Of a DNA stretch of 64,000 bases, positions 48,950-58,876 are shown one piece after another. Both the position numbers and the translations under genes were made by a program. The DNA is taken from the NCBI RefSeq assembly GCF_021026345.1, contig NZ_JAJNCZ010000002.1:496001-560000 (forward strand), given 5' to 3'. The notes below the pieces were generated by a model. The model did no database searches. It was given only the letters and a program-made list of their open reading frames with translations, and had not been told where the DNA came from. Position 1 is the stretch's first letter. Each line of letters opens with the position of its first letter. This DNA is from Rhizobium sp. GN54. GTDB taxonomy: Bacteria; Pseudomonadota; Alphaproteobacteria; Rhizobiales; Rhizobiaceae.

Positions 48950-50119
48950 ATGCCTGAGAGGGTGAGGACATATCTGGACTGGAACGCGACGGCGCCGCTT
49001 TCGGCTGCCGCCCGCCAGGCCGTGCTGGCCGCGCTCGAGCTCGATGGCAACCCGTCCTCCGTCCACGGCGAGGGCCGGGCGGCGCGGGCGCTGATCGATG
49101 CGGCGCGACGCGACATCGCGGCCCTCACCGGGGCGGAGGCCGCGCACGTCACCTTCACCAGCGGCGCCACCGAGGCAGCCAATACGGTGTTGACGCCGGA
49201 ATTCCGCATGGGCCGCACGCCGCTTTCGATCGGCCGTCTCTATGTCTCGGCGATCGAGCATCCTGCGGTGCGCGAGGGCGGCAGGTTCGCCGCCGACCAG
49301 GTCACGGAGATCGCGGTGACGCCGGCGGGCGTCGTCGATCTTGCGGCGCTGGAGGCCTTGCTCGACGCCCACGATACGGCGTCCGGCCTGCCGATGGTCG
49401 CCCTCATGCTCGCCAACAACGAGACCGGCATCGTCCAGCCGGTGGCCGAGGCGGCTGCGATCGTGCACAAGCGCGGCGGGCTTCTGGTGGTCGATGCCGT
49501 GCAGGGAGCCGGCCGGCTGCCGCTGTCGATGGCCGGGCTCGATGCAGACTTCCTGATCCTGTCGGCGCACAAGCTGGGCGGCCCGAAGGGGGCCGGCGCG
49601 CTGGTGTCGCGCGGCGAGGTCCTGATGCCGCGGCCGCTGATCCATGGCGGCGGGCAGGAGAAGGGCCACCGTTCCGGCACCGAGAACGCGGCCGCGATCG
49701 CGGGCTTTGCGGTGGCGGCGCGCGCGGCACTTGACGGCATGGCGGAGCGCGTCGGACAGATCGCGCGCCTGCGCGACCATATGGAGGCGCGGATGGCCGA
49801 GATCGCCGCCGCCGTCGTCATCCACGGCCGCGACGTTTCGCGCCTGTGCAACACGACCTTTTTCAGTCTACCGGGGCTGAAGGCGGAGACGGGGCAGATC
49901 GCCTTCGATCTCGAGGGCATCGCGCTGTCGGCCGGCTCGGCCTGCTCGTCCGGCAAGGTGGGTGCCAGCCACGTGCTGACGGCGATGGGTTTCGACACCG
50001 GGCTCGGGGCGTTGCGCGTCTCGCTCGGGCCCGAGACGTCGGAAGCCGAGGTCGAGCGCTTCCTCGAGGCGTTCGGACGCATTGCGGGCCGGCGGCGACG
50101 CGATGTCGCGGCGGCCTGA
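48950..50119 (+). CDS. Cysteine desulfurase, NifS/IscS class, first gene of suf operon
   Basis: A 389-aa PLP enzyme that releases sulfur from cysteine. The opening YLDWNATAPLSAAARQAV, the PLP lysine in LSAHKLGGPKG, and the cysteine of SAGSACSSGK are clear. This is the NifS/IscS-like class, distinct from the SufS at the far end of the same operon. The ATG at 48950 is chosen because the conserved region starts there; the frame is open to 48773 but that holds the promoter and palindrome. Confidence 0.92.
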   Translation: MPERVRTYLDWNATAPLSAAARQAVLAALELDGNPSSVHGEGRAARALIDAARRDIAALTGAEAAHVTFTSGATEAANTVLTPEFRMGRTPLSIGRLYVSAIEHPAVREGGRFAADQVTEIAVTPAGVVDLAALEALLDAHDTASGLPMVALMLANNETGIVQPVAEAAAIVHKRGGLLVVDAVQGAGRLPLSMAGLDADFLILSAHKLGGPKGAGALVSRGEVLMPRPLIHGGGQEKGHRSGTENAAAIAGFAVAARAALDGMAERVGQIARLRDHMEARMAEIAAAVVIHGRDVSRLCNTTFFSLPGLKAETGQIAFDLEGIALSAGSACSSGKVGASHVLTAMGFDTGLGALRVSLGPETSEAEVERFLEAFGRIAGRRRRDVAAA

Positions 50120-50254
50120 CGAAAGTTGCGGAAACACAAGTTTCTGCTTGCCAAAAGGTGTGAAAAGCTCCTTCTGGCGCCTACATAACCGGCGGATACC
50201 CGCCACACGTTGACAAGCTGCCGGACCTTGGATCCGGCGAGATTGGAGAACGAC

Positions 50255-51724
50255 ATGCCTGCTGTGCAGGAAACGATCGATCAGGTCCGTCTGATAGACG
50301 TCGACCAGTACAAATACGGCTTCGAGACGACGATCGAGATGGAGAAGGCGCCGAAGGGCCTTTCCGAGGACATTATCCGTTTCATTTCGGCCAAGAAGAG
50401 CGAACCCGACTGGATGCTCGAATGGCGGCTTGAGGCCTATCGCCGCTGGCTGACGCTCGAGGAGCCGACCTGGGCGCGCGTCGACTATCCGAAGATCGAC
50501 TTCAACGACCTCTATTACTACGCCGCGCCGAAGAACCAGACGGGGCCGAAGTCGATCGACGAGGTCGATCCGGAAATCCTCAAGACCTACGAGAAGCTCG
50601 GCATTCCGCTGCGCGAGCAGGAGATCCTGGCCGGCGTCCAGACGTCGAAGATCGCCGTCGACGCCGTGTTCGATTCCGTCTCCGTCGTCACCACCTTCAA
50701 GGAAGAGCTGAAGAAGGCCGGCGTGATCTTCATGTCGATCTCGGAAGCGATCCGCGAACATCCCGAACTGGTGAAGAAATACCTCGGCTCCGTCGTGCCC
50801 ACGACCGACAACTTCTATGCGACGCTGAATTCGGCGGTCTTCACCGACGGTTCGTTCGTGTTCGTGCCGAAGGGCGTTCGCTGCCCGATGGAGCTTTCGA
50901 CCTATTTCCGCATCAACGAGAAGAACACCGGCCAGTTCGAGCGCACGCTGATCATCGCCGAGGAGGGCGCCTACGTGTCCTACCTCGAGGGCTGCACCGC
51001 GCCGCAGCGTGACGAGAACCAGCTGCATGCAGCCGTGGTCGAACTCGTCGCGCTCGACGATGCCGAGATCAAGTATTCCACCGTCCAGAACTGGTATCCG
51101 GGCGACAAGGAAGGCAAGGGCGGCATCTACAACTTCGTCACCAAGCGGGGCGATTGCCGCGGCAAGAACTCCAAGATCTCGTGGACGCAGGTGGAAACCG
51201 GTTCGGCGATCACCTGGAAGTACCCTTCCTGCATCCTGCGCGGCGACGGTTCGCGCGGCGAGTTCTATTCGATCGCGGTGTCGAACGGCCACCAGCAGAT
51301 CGACAGCGGCACCAAGATGATTCATCTCGGCAAGAACACGTCGAGCCGCATCATCTCGAAGGGCATTGCCGCCGGCGTGTCGCAGAACACCTATCGCGGC
51401 CAGGTCTCGACCCACCGCAAGGCGGAGAACGCGCGCAACTTCACCCAGTGCGATTCGCTGCTGATCGGCGACCGTTGCGGCGCGCACACCGTGCCCTACA
51501 TCGAGGCGAAGAATTCCTCGGCGCAGTTCGAGCACGAGGCGACGACGTCGAAGATCTCCGAGGACCAGCTGTTCTATTGCCTGCAGCGCGGCATCCCGGA
51601 AGAGGCGGCGATCGCGCTGATCGTCAACGGCTTCGTCAAGGAAGTGATCCAGGAACTGCCGATGGAATTCGCCGTCGAGGCGCAGAAGCTGATCAGCATC
51701 TCGCTGGAAGGCTCGGTCGGCTAG
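50255..51724 (+). CDS. sufB: Fe-S cluster assembly scaffold SufB
   Basis: A 489-aa scaffold subunit of the SufBCD complex. The start at 50255 has TTGGAGAA upstream. [24 protein letters not shown] carries the conserved cysteine region, and [19 protein letters not shown] the other conserved cysteines. The C-terminus with [17 protein letters not shown] pairs with SufD. It works with SufC, encoded 69 bp downstream. Confidence 0.97.
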   Translation: MPAVQETIDQVRLIDVDQYKYGFETTIEMEKAPKGLSEDIIRFISAKKSEPDWMLEWRLEAYRRWLTLEEPTWARVDYPKIDFNDLYYYAAPKNQTGPKSIDEVDPEILKTYEKLGIPLREQEILAGVQTSKIAVDAVFDSVSVVTTFKEELKKAGVIFMSISEAIREHPELVKKYLGSVVPTTDNFYATLNSAVFTDGSFVFVPKGVRCPMELSTYFRINEKNTGQFERTLIIAEEGAYVSYLEGCTAPQRDENQLHAAVVELVALDDAEIKYSTVQNWYPGDKEGKGGIYNFVTKRGDCRGKNSKISWTQVETGSAITWKYPSCILRGDGSRGEFYSIAVSNGHQQIDSGTKMIHLGKNTSSRIISKGIAAGVSQNTYRGQVSTHRKAENARNFTQCDSLLIGDRCGAHTVPYIEAKNSSAQFEHEATTSKISEDQLFYCLQRGIPEEAAIALIVNGFVKEVIQELPMEFAVEAQKLISISLEGSVG

Positions 51725-51793
51725 CGCCCTTGTTGAGAAATCGGGCGCGCCGACGCGCGCCATGTCCCATTCGATCCCTCAGAGGATACATTC

Positions 51794-52549
51794 ATGCTTG
51801 AAATCAAGAACCTGCACGCACGCATCGCCGAGGACGGCACCGAGATCATCCGCGGCCTGAACCTGACCGTCCGGGACGGCGAAGTCGCCGCGATCATGGG
51901 GCCGAACGGCTCGGGCAAGTCGACGCTGTCCTACATCCTGTCGGGCCGCGAGGACTACGAGGTCACCGAGGGCGACATCCTCTATAACGGCGAGAGCATC
52001 CTCGAGCTCGATCCGGCCGAGCGCGCCGCCAAGGGCATCTTCCTGGCGTTCCAGTATCCGGTCGAGATCCCGGGCGTCGCCACCATGCAGTTCCTGAAGG
52101 TGGCCATGAACGAGCAGCGCAAGGCGCGCGGCGAGGACGAGCTTTCCACGCCGGACTTCATGCGCCGCGTAAAGGAAGCGGCCAACGAGCTGCAGATCTC
52201 GCCCGAGATGCTGCGCCGGCCGCTCAACGTCGGCTTTTCCGGCGGCGAGAAGAAGCGTGCCGAAATCCTGCAGATGGCGTTGCTGGAACCGAAGCTCTGC
52301 GTCCTCGACGAAACCGACAGCGGCCTCGACATCGATGCGCTCAAGATCGTCGCCGACGGCGTCAACGCGCTGCGTTCCCCCGATCGCTCGGTCATTGTCA
52401 TCACCCACTACCAGCGCCTGCTCGACTACATCGTGCCGGACACCGTCCACGTGCTCTACAAGGGCCAGGTGATCAAGTCGGGTGACAAGACGCTGGCGCA
52501 CGAACTCGAAGCCAATGGCTATGCCGACATTATCGAGGCAGCCGCCTGA
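51794..52549 (+). CDS. sufC: Fe-S assembly ATPase SufC
   Basis: A 251-aa ABC-type ATPase that drives conformational change of SufB-SufD. Walker A is GPNGSGKS (36-43), the signature is FSGGEKKRAEILQ, and Walker B is LCVLDETDSGLDID. It is soluble and has no membrane partner, as usual for SufC. Confidence 0.97.
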   Translation: MLEIKNLHARIAEDGTEIIRGLNLTVRDGEVAAIMGPNGSGKSTLSYILSGREDYEVTEGDILYNGESILELDPAERAAKGIFLAFQYPVEIPGVATMQFLKVAMNEQRKARGEDELSTPDFMRRVKEAANELQISPEMLRRPLNVGFSGGEKKRAEILQMALLEPKLCVLDETDSGLDIDALKIVADGVNALRSPDRSVIVITHYQRLLDYIVPDTVHVLYKGQVIKSGDKTLAHELEANGYADIIEAAA

Positions 52550-52568
52550 GCCGGGAAGGACGCGATCC

Positions 52569-53843
52569 ATGAACATGCAAGCAGGGATCAAGTTGACGGC
52601 GGCGGAAGCGGCGCTGGTCGACATCTACAACGAGCAGCTGGGCGAACTCCCCGGCGACGGCGCGACCTTGCTCGCCCGCGACACGCTGCTCAGCGACCTG
52701 AAGAAGGCCGGACTGCCGACCCGCCGCGTCGAGGCCTGGCACTATACCGACCTCAAGGCGTTGCTCAGGGCCGTGCCGGCCTTCGTGCGCGGCGCCGATG
52801 CCGGCCGCGTCGATCCGATCGTGCCGGGCTCGGCAGTGCTGTCGGTCGTCAACGGCAAGGCACATGCCCGCGTGATGCAGGAAGGCATCACTGTCCGCTC
52901 CTATGGCGAGGCGCTGCTCGACGGTTCGGCTGCGACCGATCTCGTCGCCCGTGACGGCGACGACGTGATCGGCCGGATCAACGGCTCCTTCGTCCGCGAC
53001 GGGCTTTCGATCGATTTCGAAGACGGGCTCGTGGTCGAGGGGCCGATCGAGATCCAGTCGGTGCAGAACTGCGGCCAGGTCAATACCCGTTTCCCGGTCC
53101 GCTTCGGCGCGGGCTCGAAGGCGACCGTGATCGAACGGCACCTCGCCGTTGGCGAGGCGGCGGCACTCGTCACCTCCGTCACCGACGTGACGCTTGCCGA
53201 TGGCGCCGAGGTTACCTGGATCATCTTCCAGTCCGAAGGCGAGGCCGACACGCATCTGGCGCAGTTCAAGGCCGAACTCGGCGCGGACGCGAAGCTCAGG
53301 CTCTACGTCATCAACGGCGGCGGCAAGCTGGTGCGGCAGGAGATCCATATCGGCGTGACCGGCGAGGGCGCCGACCTGACGCTGCGCGGCATCAACCTTC
53401 TCGGCGGCGAGAGCCACACCGACGTGACCTTCACCGTCAGCCACGACGTTCCGCACACGACGTCCAGCGAAGTGATCCGCAACGTCGTGCTCGACCGCGC
53501 CCGCGGCGTGTTCCAGGGGCAGATCTGCGTCGCCCAGGATGCGCAGAAGACGGACGCGAAGATGTCGTGCAACACGCTTCTTCTTTCCGACGATGCGGAA
53601 TTTTCCGCCAAGCCGGAGCTGGAGATTTTCGCCGACGACGTCCAGTGCGGCCATGGCGCGACCGTGATCGACATCGACCACACCCAGTTGTTCTACCTGA
53701 TGGCGCGCGGCATTCCGGAAAACCGGGCTCGTGCCATGCTGGTCAACGCCTTCGTCGCCGAGATCGTCGAGGAACTGGAAGACGAAACGCTGGTCGAGGC
53801 GCTGGAAGGCGTGATCTCCGACTGGCTGGAAAAGCACGCGTGA
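52569..53843 (+). CDS. sufD: Fe-S assembly protein SufD
   Basis: A 424-aa beta-helix protein paralogous to SufB. The C-terminal third reads CNTLLLSDDAEFSAKPELEI then CGHGATVIDIDHTQLFYLMARGIPENRARA, the SufB/D signature. The ATG at 52569 follows sufC by 19 bp. The N-terminal helical domain is typical for SufD. Confidence 0.95.
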   Translation: MNMQAGIKLTAAEAALVDIYNEQLGELPGDGATLLARDTLLSDLKKAGLPTRRVEAWHYTDLKALLRAVPAFVRGADAGRVDPIVPGSAVLSVVNGKAHARVMQEGITVRSYGEALLDGSAATDLVARDGDDVIGRINGSFVRDGLSIDFEDGLVVEGPIEIQSVQNCGQVNTRFPVRFGAGSKATVIERHLAVGEAAALVTSVTDVTLADGAEVTWIIFQSEGEADTHLAQFKAELGADAKLRLYVINGGGKLVRQEIHIGVTGEGADLTLRGINLLGGESHTDVTFTVSHDVPHTTSSEVIRNVVLDRARGVFQGQICVAQDAQKTDAKMSCNTLLLSDDAEFSAKPELEIFADDVQCGHGATVIDIDHTQLFYLMARGIPENRARAMLVNAFVAEIVEELEDETLVEALEGVISDWLEKHA

Positions 53844-53856
53844 TGGGATTGCCGAG

Positions 53857-55098
53857 ATGAACCAGATCAAGCCGGTTTCCGCCTATGACGTCGATGCCAT
53901 CCGGCGGGACTTTCCGATCCTGTCGCGACAGGTCTACGGCAAACCGCTGGTCTATCTCGACAACGGCGCCTCGGCGCAGAAGCCGCAGGTGGTGATCGAC
54001 GCGATCTCGGAGGCCTATTCGAACGAATATGCCAACGTGCATCGCGGCCTGCACTTCCTCTCCAATGCGGCGACGGAAGCCTACGAGGCGGCGCGCGAGA
54101 AAGTGCGGCGCTTCCTGAACGCGCCGTCGGTCGATGACATCGTCTTCACCAAGTCCTCGACGGAAGCGATCAATACGGTCGCTTACGGCTACGGCATGCC
54201 TGTCATCGGCGAGGGCGACGAGATCGTGCTCTCGATCATGGAGCACCATTCCAACATCGTGCCCTGGCATTTCATTCGCGAGCGGCAGGGGGCGAAGCTT
54301 GTCTGGGCGCCGGTAGACGACAGCGGCGCCTTCCATGTCGAGGACTTCGTCAAGTGCCTGACGGAGAAGACGAAGCTGATCGCGATCACGCATATGTCGA
54401 ACGCGCTCGGCACGATCGTGCCGGTCAAGGAGATCTGCAGGATCGCCCGCGAGCGCGGCATTCCGGTGCTGGTCGACGGCTCGCAAGGGGCCGTGCACCT
54501 GCCGGTCGACGTGCAGGACATCGACTGCGACTGGTACGTGATGACCGGCCACAAGCTCTACGGCCCCTCCGGCATCGGCGTGCTCTACGGCAAGAAGGAT
54601 CGGCTGCGCGAGATGCGGCCGTTCCAGGGCGGCGGCGAGATGATCGTGGAGGTGACCGAGGACATCGTCACCTATAACGACCCGCCGCACCGTTTCGAAG
54701 CCGGAACGCCGCCGATCGTGCAGGCGATCGGGCTCGGCTACGCGCTCGACTACATGGAGAAGGTCGGACGTGCGGCGATCTCCGCGCACGAGGCGGATCT
54801 TGCGGCTTACGCGCATGAACGGCTGTCTGCGATCAATTCGCTGAAAATCTTCGGGACTGCGCCGGGCAAAGGTTCGATCTTCTCTTTCGAGCTTCAGGGC
54901 ATCCATTCCCACGACGTCTCGATGGTGATCGACCGGGCAGGGGTGGCGGTGCGCGCCGGCACCCATTGCGCCCAGCCGCTCTTGAAACGCTTCGGGGTGA
55001 CCTCCACATGCCGGGCATCCTTCGGCATGTACAATACGCGTGCCGAGGTGGATATCCTGGCCGACGCGCTCGACCATGCCCGCAAGTTCTTCGCCTGA
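53857..55098 (+). CDS. sufS: Cysteine desulfurase SufS
   Basis: A 413-aa PLP-dependent desulfurase of the SufS/CsdA class. YLDNGASAQKPQVVIDAISE is the opening, PLP lysine is in MTGHKLYGPSG, and the active cysteine is in VRAGTHCAQPLL. SufE is not in the window. It starts 13 bp after sufD. Confidence 0.97.
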   Translation: MNQIKPVSAYDVDAIRRDFPILSRQVYGKPLVYLDNGASAQKPQVVIDAISEAYSNEYANVHRGLHFLSNAATEAYEAAREKVRRFLNAPSVDDIVFTKSSTEAINTVAYGYGMPVIGEGDEIVLSIMEHHSNIVPWHFIRERQGAKLVWAPVDDSGAFHVEDFVKCLTEKTKLIAITHMSNALGTIVPVKEICRIARERGIPVLVDGSQGAVHLPVDVQDIDCDWYVMTGHKLYGPSGIGVLYGKKDRLREMRPFQGGGEMIVEVTEDIVTYNDPPHRFEAGTPPIVQAIGLGYALDYMEKVGRAAISAHEADLAAYAHERLSAINSLKIFGTAPGKGSIFSFELQGIHSHDVSMVIDRAGVAVRAGTHCAQPLLKRFGVTSTCRASFGMYNTRAEVDILADALDHARKFFA

Positions 55099-55108
55099 GG
55101 AGTTGGAA

Positions 55109-55489
55109 ATGTCTGTCGATGCCACCGATGACAAGGTCGATGCCCGCGAGGGGATCGTCAATTCGGCCATACCCGCGGATGAGCTGGCCCGTCTCAGCGA
55201 CGACGTAATCGCCGCGCTGAAAACCGTCTACGATCCGGAAATCCCGGCCGACATCTTCGAGCTCGGCCTGATCTACAAGATCGACATCGAGGACGACCGG
55301 ATGGTGAAGATCGACATGACGCTGACGGCACCCGGCTGCCCGGTCGCTGGTGAGATGCCGGGCTGGGTGGAGAACGCGGTCGGCGCCGTCGAGGGTGTTT
55401 CCGGCGTCGAGGTCAGGATGACCTTCGATCCGCCGTGGACGCCGGACCGCATGTCGGAAGAGGCGCAGGTCGCCGTCGGCTGGTACTGA
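55109..55489 (+). CDS. sufT: SufT-like (MIP18/DUF59) protein
   Basis: A 126-aa protein of the DUF59 family. VYDPEIPADIFELGLIYKIDIE is the conserved core, and LTAPGCPVAGEMPGW has the family cysteine. Such proteins help finish or deliver Fe-S clusters. It starts 10 bp after sufS, with a ribosome site of the GAGGAG type. Confidence 0.92.
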   Translation: MSVDATDDKVDAREGIVNSAIPADELARLSDDVIAALKTVYDPEIPADIFELGLIYKIDIEDDRMVKIDMTLTAPGCPVAGEMPGWVENAVGAVEGVSGVEVRMTFDPPWTPDRMSEEAQVAVGWY

Positions 55490-55508
55490 CGCGATCGGCC
55501 CCGCGCTA

Positions 55509-55537
55509 TTGATCGCGCCGACGGCTCCCATTACATT
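55509..55537 (+). promoter_or_regulatory. Internal promoter ahead of sufA
   Basis: TTGATC (55509-55514), an exact 17-bp spacer and TACATT (55532-55537) lie in the 99-bp gap between sufT and sufA. It could give sufA a second, separately controlled transcript. Confidence 0.5.
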
Positions 55538-55588
55538 GGATTCGGAAGCCGCCGGGCCTTGAACCCGGCCGGCGAAGGAGAACGGCTC

Positions 55589-55981
55589 ATGGCCTTTGCA
55601 ATCATGACGCTCACCGATGCCGCCGCCGATCGGGTCAAGGCGATCGTGGACAATGCCGGTGGCGACGCCAGGGGCATCCGCGTCGGCATCAAGAAGGGCG
55701 GCTGCGCGGGGATGGAATATTCCGTCGATCTCGTCACCGAACCGAACGCCAAGGACGATCTCGTCGAGCATGCCGGCGCCCGCGTCTGGGTGGCCCCGGA
55801 GGCGGTGCTCTACCTGCTCGGCACGCAGATGGATTTCGAGGTGACGACGCTGCGTTCCGGCTTCACTTTCAACAACCCCAACCAGACATCCGCCTGCGGC
55901 TGCGGCGAATCCGTCGAGCTGAAGCCCGCCGACCTGGCGGCGCTGGCGGCTGCCGGCGGCGCCACGGTGCGGGTCGGCTGA
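55589..55981 (+). CDS. sufA: A-type Fe-S carrier SufA/IscA
   Basis: A 130-aa HesB/IscA-family carrier. The three conserved cysteines are in KKGGCAGMEY and SACGCGES. The ATG at 55589 follows GAAGGAGA; the frame extends 10 codons upstream without benefit. It is the last gene of the suf cluster and accepts clusters from SufBCD. Confidence 0.95.
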   Translation: MAFAIMTLTDAAADRVKAIVDNAGGDARGIRVGIKKGGCAGMEYSVDLVTEPNAKDDLVEHAGARVWVAPEAVLYLLGTQMDFEVTTLRSGFTFNNPNQTSACGCGESVELKPADLAALAAAGGATVRVG

Positions 55982-56165
55982 GGGTTCCGGTTCCGGATCC
56001 CGGGACGTCTGCCTGAAACGGGGCGGACGTGCCGGTGGCGGAGGCGCCATGGCCGGACCTGCCGGCGCAATCCTTGCGACCAGACCGCATGCATGCCCTT
56101 GACCGCCCGGTGGCGACGCGCTTTTCTTGCGCTGTGTCGACGATATCGGAGGTGGTTTCAACGGC

Positions 56166-58007
56166 ATGCAATCGCCTCGGGATTTTTCCGAATCGCTCTA
56201 CGAACTGCTGCCCTTCCCGGTCATCGTCACGGACCGCGAGGCGACGCGCTTCTTTCTCAACGAGGCGGGCCGGCGCACGCTCGGCTGGGAGGGCAAGGGG
56301 GGCGCGCACGAGGCGCTGCCCGCGGTGCTGCGCAGTGACGACGCAGCGCAACTGCTGCAGGGCCTTGCCGTCTCCGGCCGTGGCCACAGCCATATCATGC
56401 CGTTCTGCCGGGCGGACGGGTCCGAGTTCGAGGCGTCCGCGCATGTGATCGCTCTCGACGGCGCCGATCGGGCGGGCGGCTATGCGCTCCTGTTGCGAAG
56501 CCTCGCCACCGGCGGCAGCCATGGCGAACAGGTCATGCTCGGCAGCCGGATCTATTCCGCGCTGGACAAGATCCCCGAGGGCGTCGTGATCTTCGATCGC
56601 AACGAAAGGGTGGTCGTCTTTAACCGTGCGTTTCGCGAGAGCTGCGGTGCCGCAAAACATGCCGTGCGCGTCGGCGTCACGCTGGAGAGCATCCTGAGGG
56701 CCAATGTCAGGGAGGGGATCTACAAGGGCGTCGTGGAAGGCACCCCGGAGGCCGAGGCCACGGTACAGGCGCGCCTGGCCCAACACCGCGAGCAGAGCGG
56801 GCTGCCGACGATCTTTGCGACCGGCGACGGGCGCTGGATCCGCGCGGAGTGCCATGCGACCGACAGCGGCGAGGTCATCGGGCTGCGGATCGACGTCACC
56901 GACCTGAAGACCATCGAGCAGGAGCTCGACGCAAGGCAGCGCCAGTATGCGGAATTGCTGCGGCTCCTGCCGGACCAGATCGTGCGTGCCGACAAGGACC
57001 TGATCATCCGCTTCTGCAACGAGCCATATGCCAGCTTTCGCGGCATGACGCCGGAGGCGCTGATCGGGCGGGGCCTGAAGGAGATCGAGGAGGACGAGAA
57101 CCACGCCGCCGGCCTCAGGGCGCTCATGCGGATCACCCCGGAGGTTCCGATCCTGACGGGCGAGTTCAGAATGCACAATGCGCAGGGCGAGGAACGCTCG
57201 ATCCTGTGGATCGCGACGGCGACCTTCGAGGGGACGCAGCCGGTGGAGTTCGTCGCGGTCGGTCGCGACGTGACTGAAACCTGGCGACAGCACGAGCGGC
57301 TGGAGGAACAGGCGCTCGAGCTGCAGAGGAAGAACGAGGCGCTGAACCAGTTCACCGCGACGGTGTCGCACGATCTGAAGGCGCCGATCAGGCACATCGC
57401 CTCATTCGCCGAGATGATCGCCGAGGATGTGGAGCGGGGCGAACTGGACGAGCTCGCGCTGCATGCCGACTATGTGCGGCAGGCGGCCCGGCGCATGCAG
57501 CGGCTGGTCGAGCGCCTGCTGGAATATGCGCAGATCGCCTACAGCATCCGGCAGGTGGAACCGGTCTCCCTCGATGCCGTCGTCGGTGACGCGATGGTGG
57601 TGCTGGCGGACCACGTTCGCGAGACGAAGGCCGAGATCGACGTCATGCCGCTGCCCTCCGTCCATGGCGACCCGGAACTCCTGCGGCGGCTGATGCAGAA
57701 CCTGATCGGCAATGCCATCAAGTATCGCCACCCCGACCGGGCACCGCGGGTGCGGATCTATGGCGAGACGACCGCAGACGGCGTACGGCTCGTCGTCGAG
57801 GACGAGGGTATCGGCATCGATCCGAAACATGCCGAAGCCGTGTTCGGGCTGTTCCAGCGGCTACACCAGGACGAAAAGCACTATGGCGGCACCGGCATCG
57901 GGCTGGCGCTGGCCAAGCGGATCGTCGAAAGCCATTCCGGCAGCATTCTTCTCGACACGAGCTACCGCGGCGGCGCCCGCTTCGTGGTGACGCTGCCGCA
58001 GGCTTGA
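56166..58007 (+). CDS. Soluble multi-PAS sensor histidine kinase
   Basis: A 613-aa cytoplasmic kinase with no membrane segment. Three PAS-type domains lie at roughly 12-110, 130-245 and 260-380. The HisKA domain has phospho-acceptor H402 in TVSHDLKAPIR. The ATPase has QNLIGNAIKYRH, VEDEGIGID, VFGLFQRLH and GGTGIGLALAKRIVESHSG. No response regulator lies nearby. The ATG at 56166 has GGAGGTGG upstream. The HWE/phytochrome-like ATPase order suggests a link to a regulator encoded elsewhere. Confidence 0.9.
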   Translation: MQSPRDFSESLYELLPFPVIVTDREATRFFLNEAGRRTLGWEGKGGAHEALPAVLRSDDAAQLLQGLAVSGRGHSHIMPFCRADGSEFEASAHVIALDGADRAGGYALLLRSLATGGSHGEQVMLGSRIYSALDKIPEGVVIFDRNERVVVFNRAFRESCGAAKHAVRVGVTLESILRANVREGIYKGVVEGTPEAEATVQARLAQHREQSGLPTIFATGDGRWIRAECHATDSGEVIGLRIDVTDLKTIEQELDARQRQYAELLRLLPDQIVRADKDLIIRFCNEPYASFRGMTPEALIGRGLKEIEEDENHAAGLRALMRITPEVPILTGEFRMHNAQGEERSILWIATATFEGTQPVEFVAVGRDVTETWRQHERLEEQALELQRKNEALNQFTATVSHDLKAPIRHIASFAEMIAEDVERGELDELALHADYVRQAARRMQRLVERLLEYAQIAYSIRQVEPVSLDAVVGDAMVVLADHVRETKAEIDVMPLPSVHGDPELLRRLMQNLIGNAIKYRHPDRAPRVRIYGETTADGVRLVVEDEGIGIDPKHAEAVFGLFQRLHQDEKHYGGTGIGLALAKRIVESHSGSILLDTSYRGGARFVVTLPQA

Positions 58008-58254
58008 TCTCCATCGTTTCGCCGGTCGCAAAGCTGAAACCGCCTCGCTCCCAATAGGTTGACAGAAGGGCTCACAGCTCCATTGCCGGCCGTCGCGATC
58101 ACACAGTCGGACAGACTTGTGCCAGCGCCCATTCGGCCATCAGTTCCGACACATCCTGCCGGATAGAAAATGTATCTGGACAATTTAGCGAACTCTATTT
58201 TAAGGTGTAGTGACATAAAGTATAAATCATAGATTTTATTGCCGGAGGCACTGC
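58008..58254. other. Intergenic region, AT-rich at its right end
   Basis: The 247-bp gap between the kinase and the exported-protein gene drops sharply in GC content after about 58165. It contains TATAAA at 58221-58226, a possible -10 with a poor -35. No terminator or repeat was recognised. Confidence 0.45.
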
Positions 58255-58863
58255 ATGACGCGCCACATCTCGTGCATGCTATTGATTTCGTGCGCGGTTT
58301 CGTTGTCGACATGCGCCAATGTCACCGCAATTCCAGTTACCGAAAGGAACGCCGGTACGGTCCAGGGCATCCGGCTGCCGGAGCGAAAGCCGCTGATCGT
58401 CGTCATGGGCTCGAATGTCTCCGTCATGTGGGTCTGCAATAACGACCGCTCCGTGGCGCTACAGTTCGGTGCGTTCCTGGCCAGGCATCATTTCAAGACC
58501 AATTTCGACAGTTGCGGGGCGCTGACCTCGGTCGACAGCGAGATGGACAATACTGAGATACCGCTTGCTCTCATCTCGTTCTTCCAGAAGTTGGCCGAGG
58601 ACCGATTGCCGGCGGGAGCAGGAGCATCCGGCGAGGTCGTCAGCAGTACCGCCTCGGGCAGGGTTCCGTTCCAGGTCTTCGATGTCCGCTTTTCTCCCGA
58701 CGACAACGTAAGCCTGGTACCGCTGGTGCACTCCAGTGACCTCCTGCTGATCCCGGTTGCGGGGAGCAGTGCGAACAGCAGCGGCGGGGCTGGCGCAAAA
58801 TTCAGCACTGTACCCGGAAACAAGGCCGGCGGGGGCAGCAGCGCTCCGCCGACGACAGACTAG
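58255..58863 (+). CDS. Exported protein of unknown function, paired with a serine protease gene
   Basis: A 202-aa protein I do not recognise. An N-terminal hydrophobic signal runs to C20 (VSLSTC), which could be a weak lipobox or an ordinary signal site. The middle reads GSNVSVMWVCNNDRSVALQFG and has two further cysteines. The C-terminal 40 residues are a low-complexity Gly/Ser/Pro tail. CGGAGG precedes the ATG. The protease gene begins 13 bp after its stop, so they are probably one operon. Confidence 0.62.
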   Translation: MTRHISCMLLISCAVSLSTCANVTAIPVTERNAGTVQGIRLPERKPLIVVMGSNVSVMWVCNNDRSVALQFGAFLARHHFKTNFDSCGALTSVDSEMDNTEIPLALISFFQKLAEDRLPAGAGASGEVVSSTASGRVPFQVFDVRFSPDDNVSLVPLVHSSDLLLIPVAGSSANSSGGAGAKFSTVPGNKAGGGSSAPPTTD

Positions 58864-58876
58864 CGGGGGCAGCCGG

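Noticed and set aside
49868-51763. A 631-codon minus-strand open frame opposite sufB
   Set aside because: Shadow of the cysteine desulfurase and sufB genes; no motif, and composition is typical of antisense frames.
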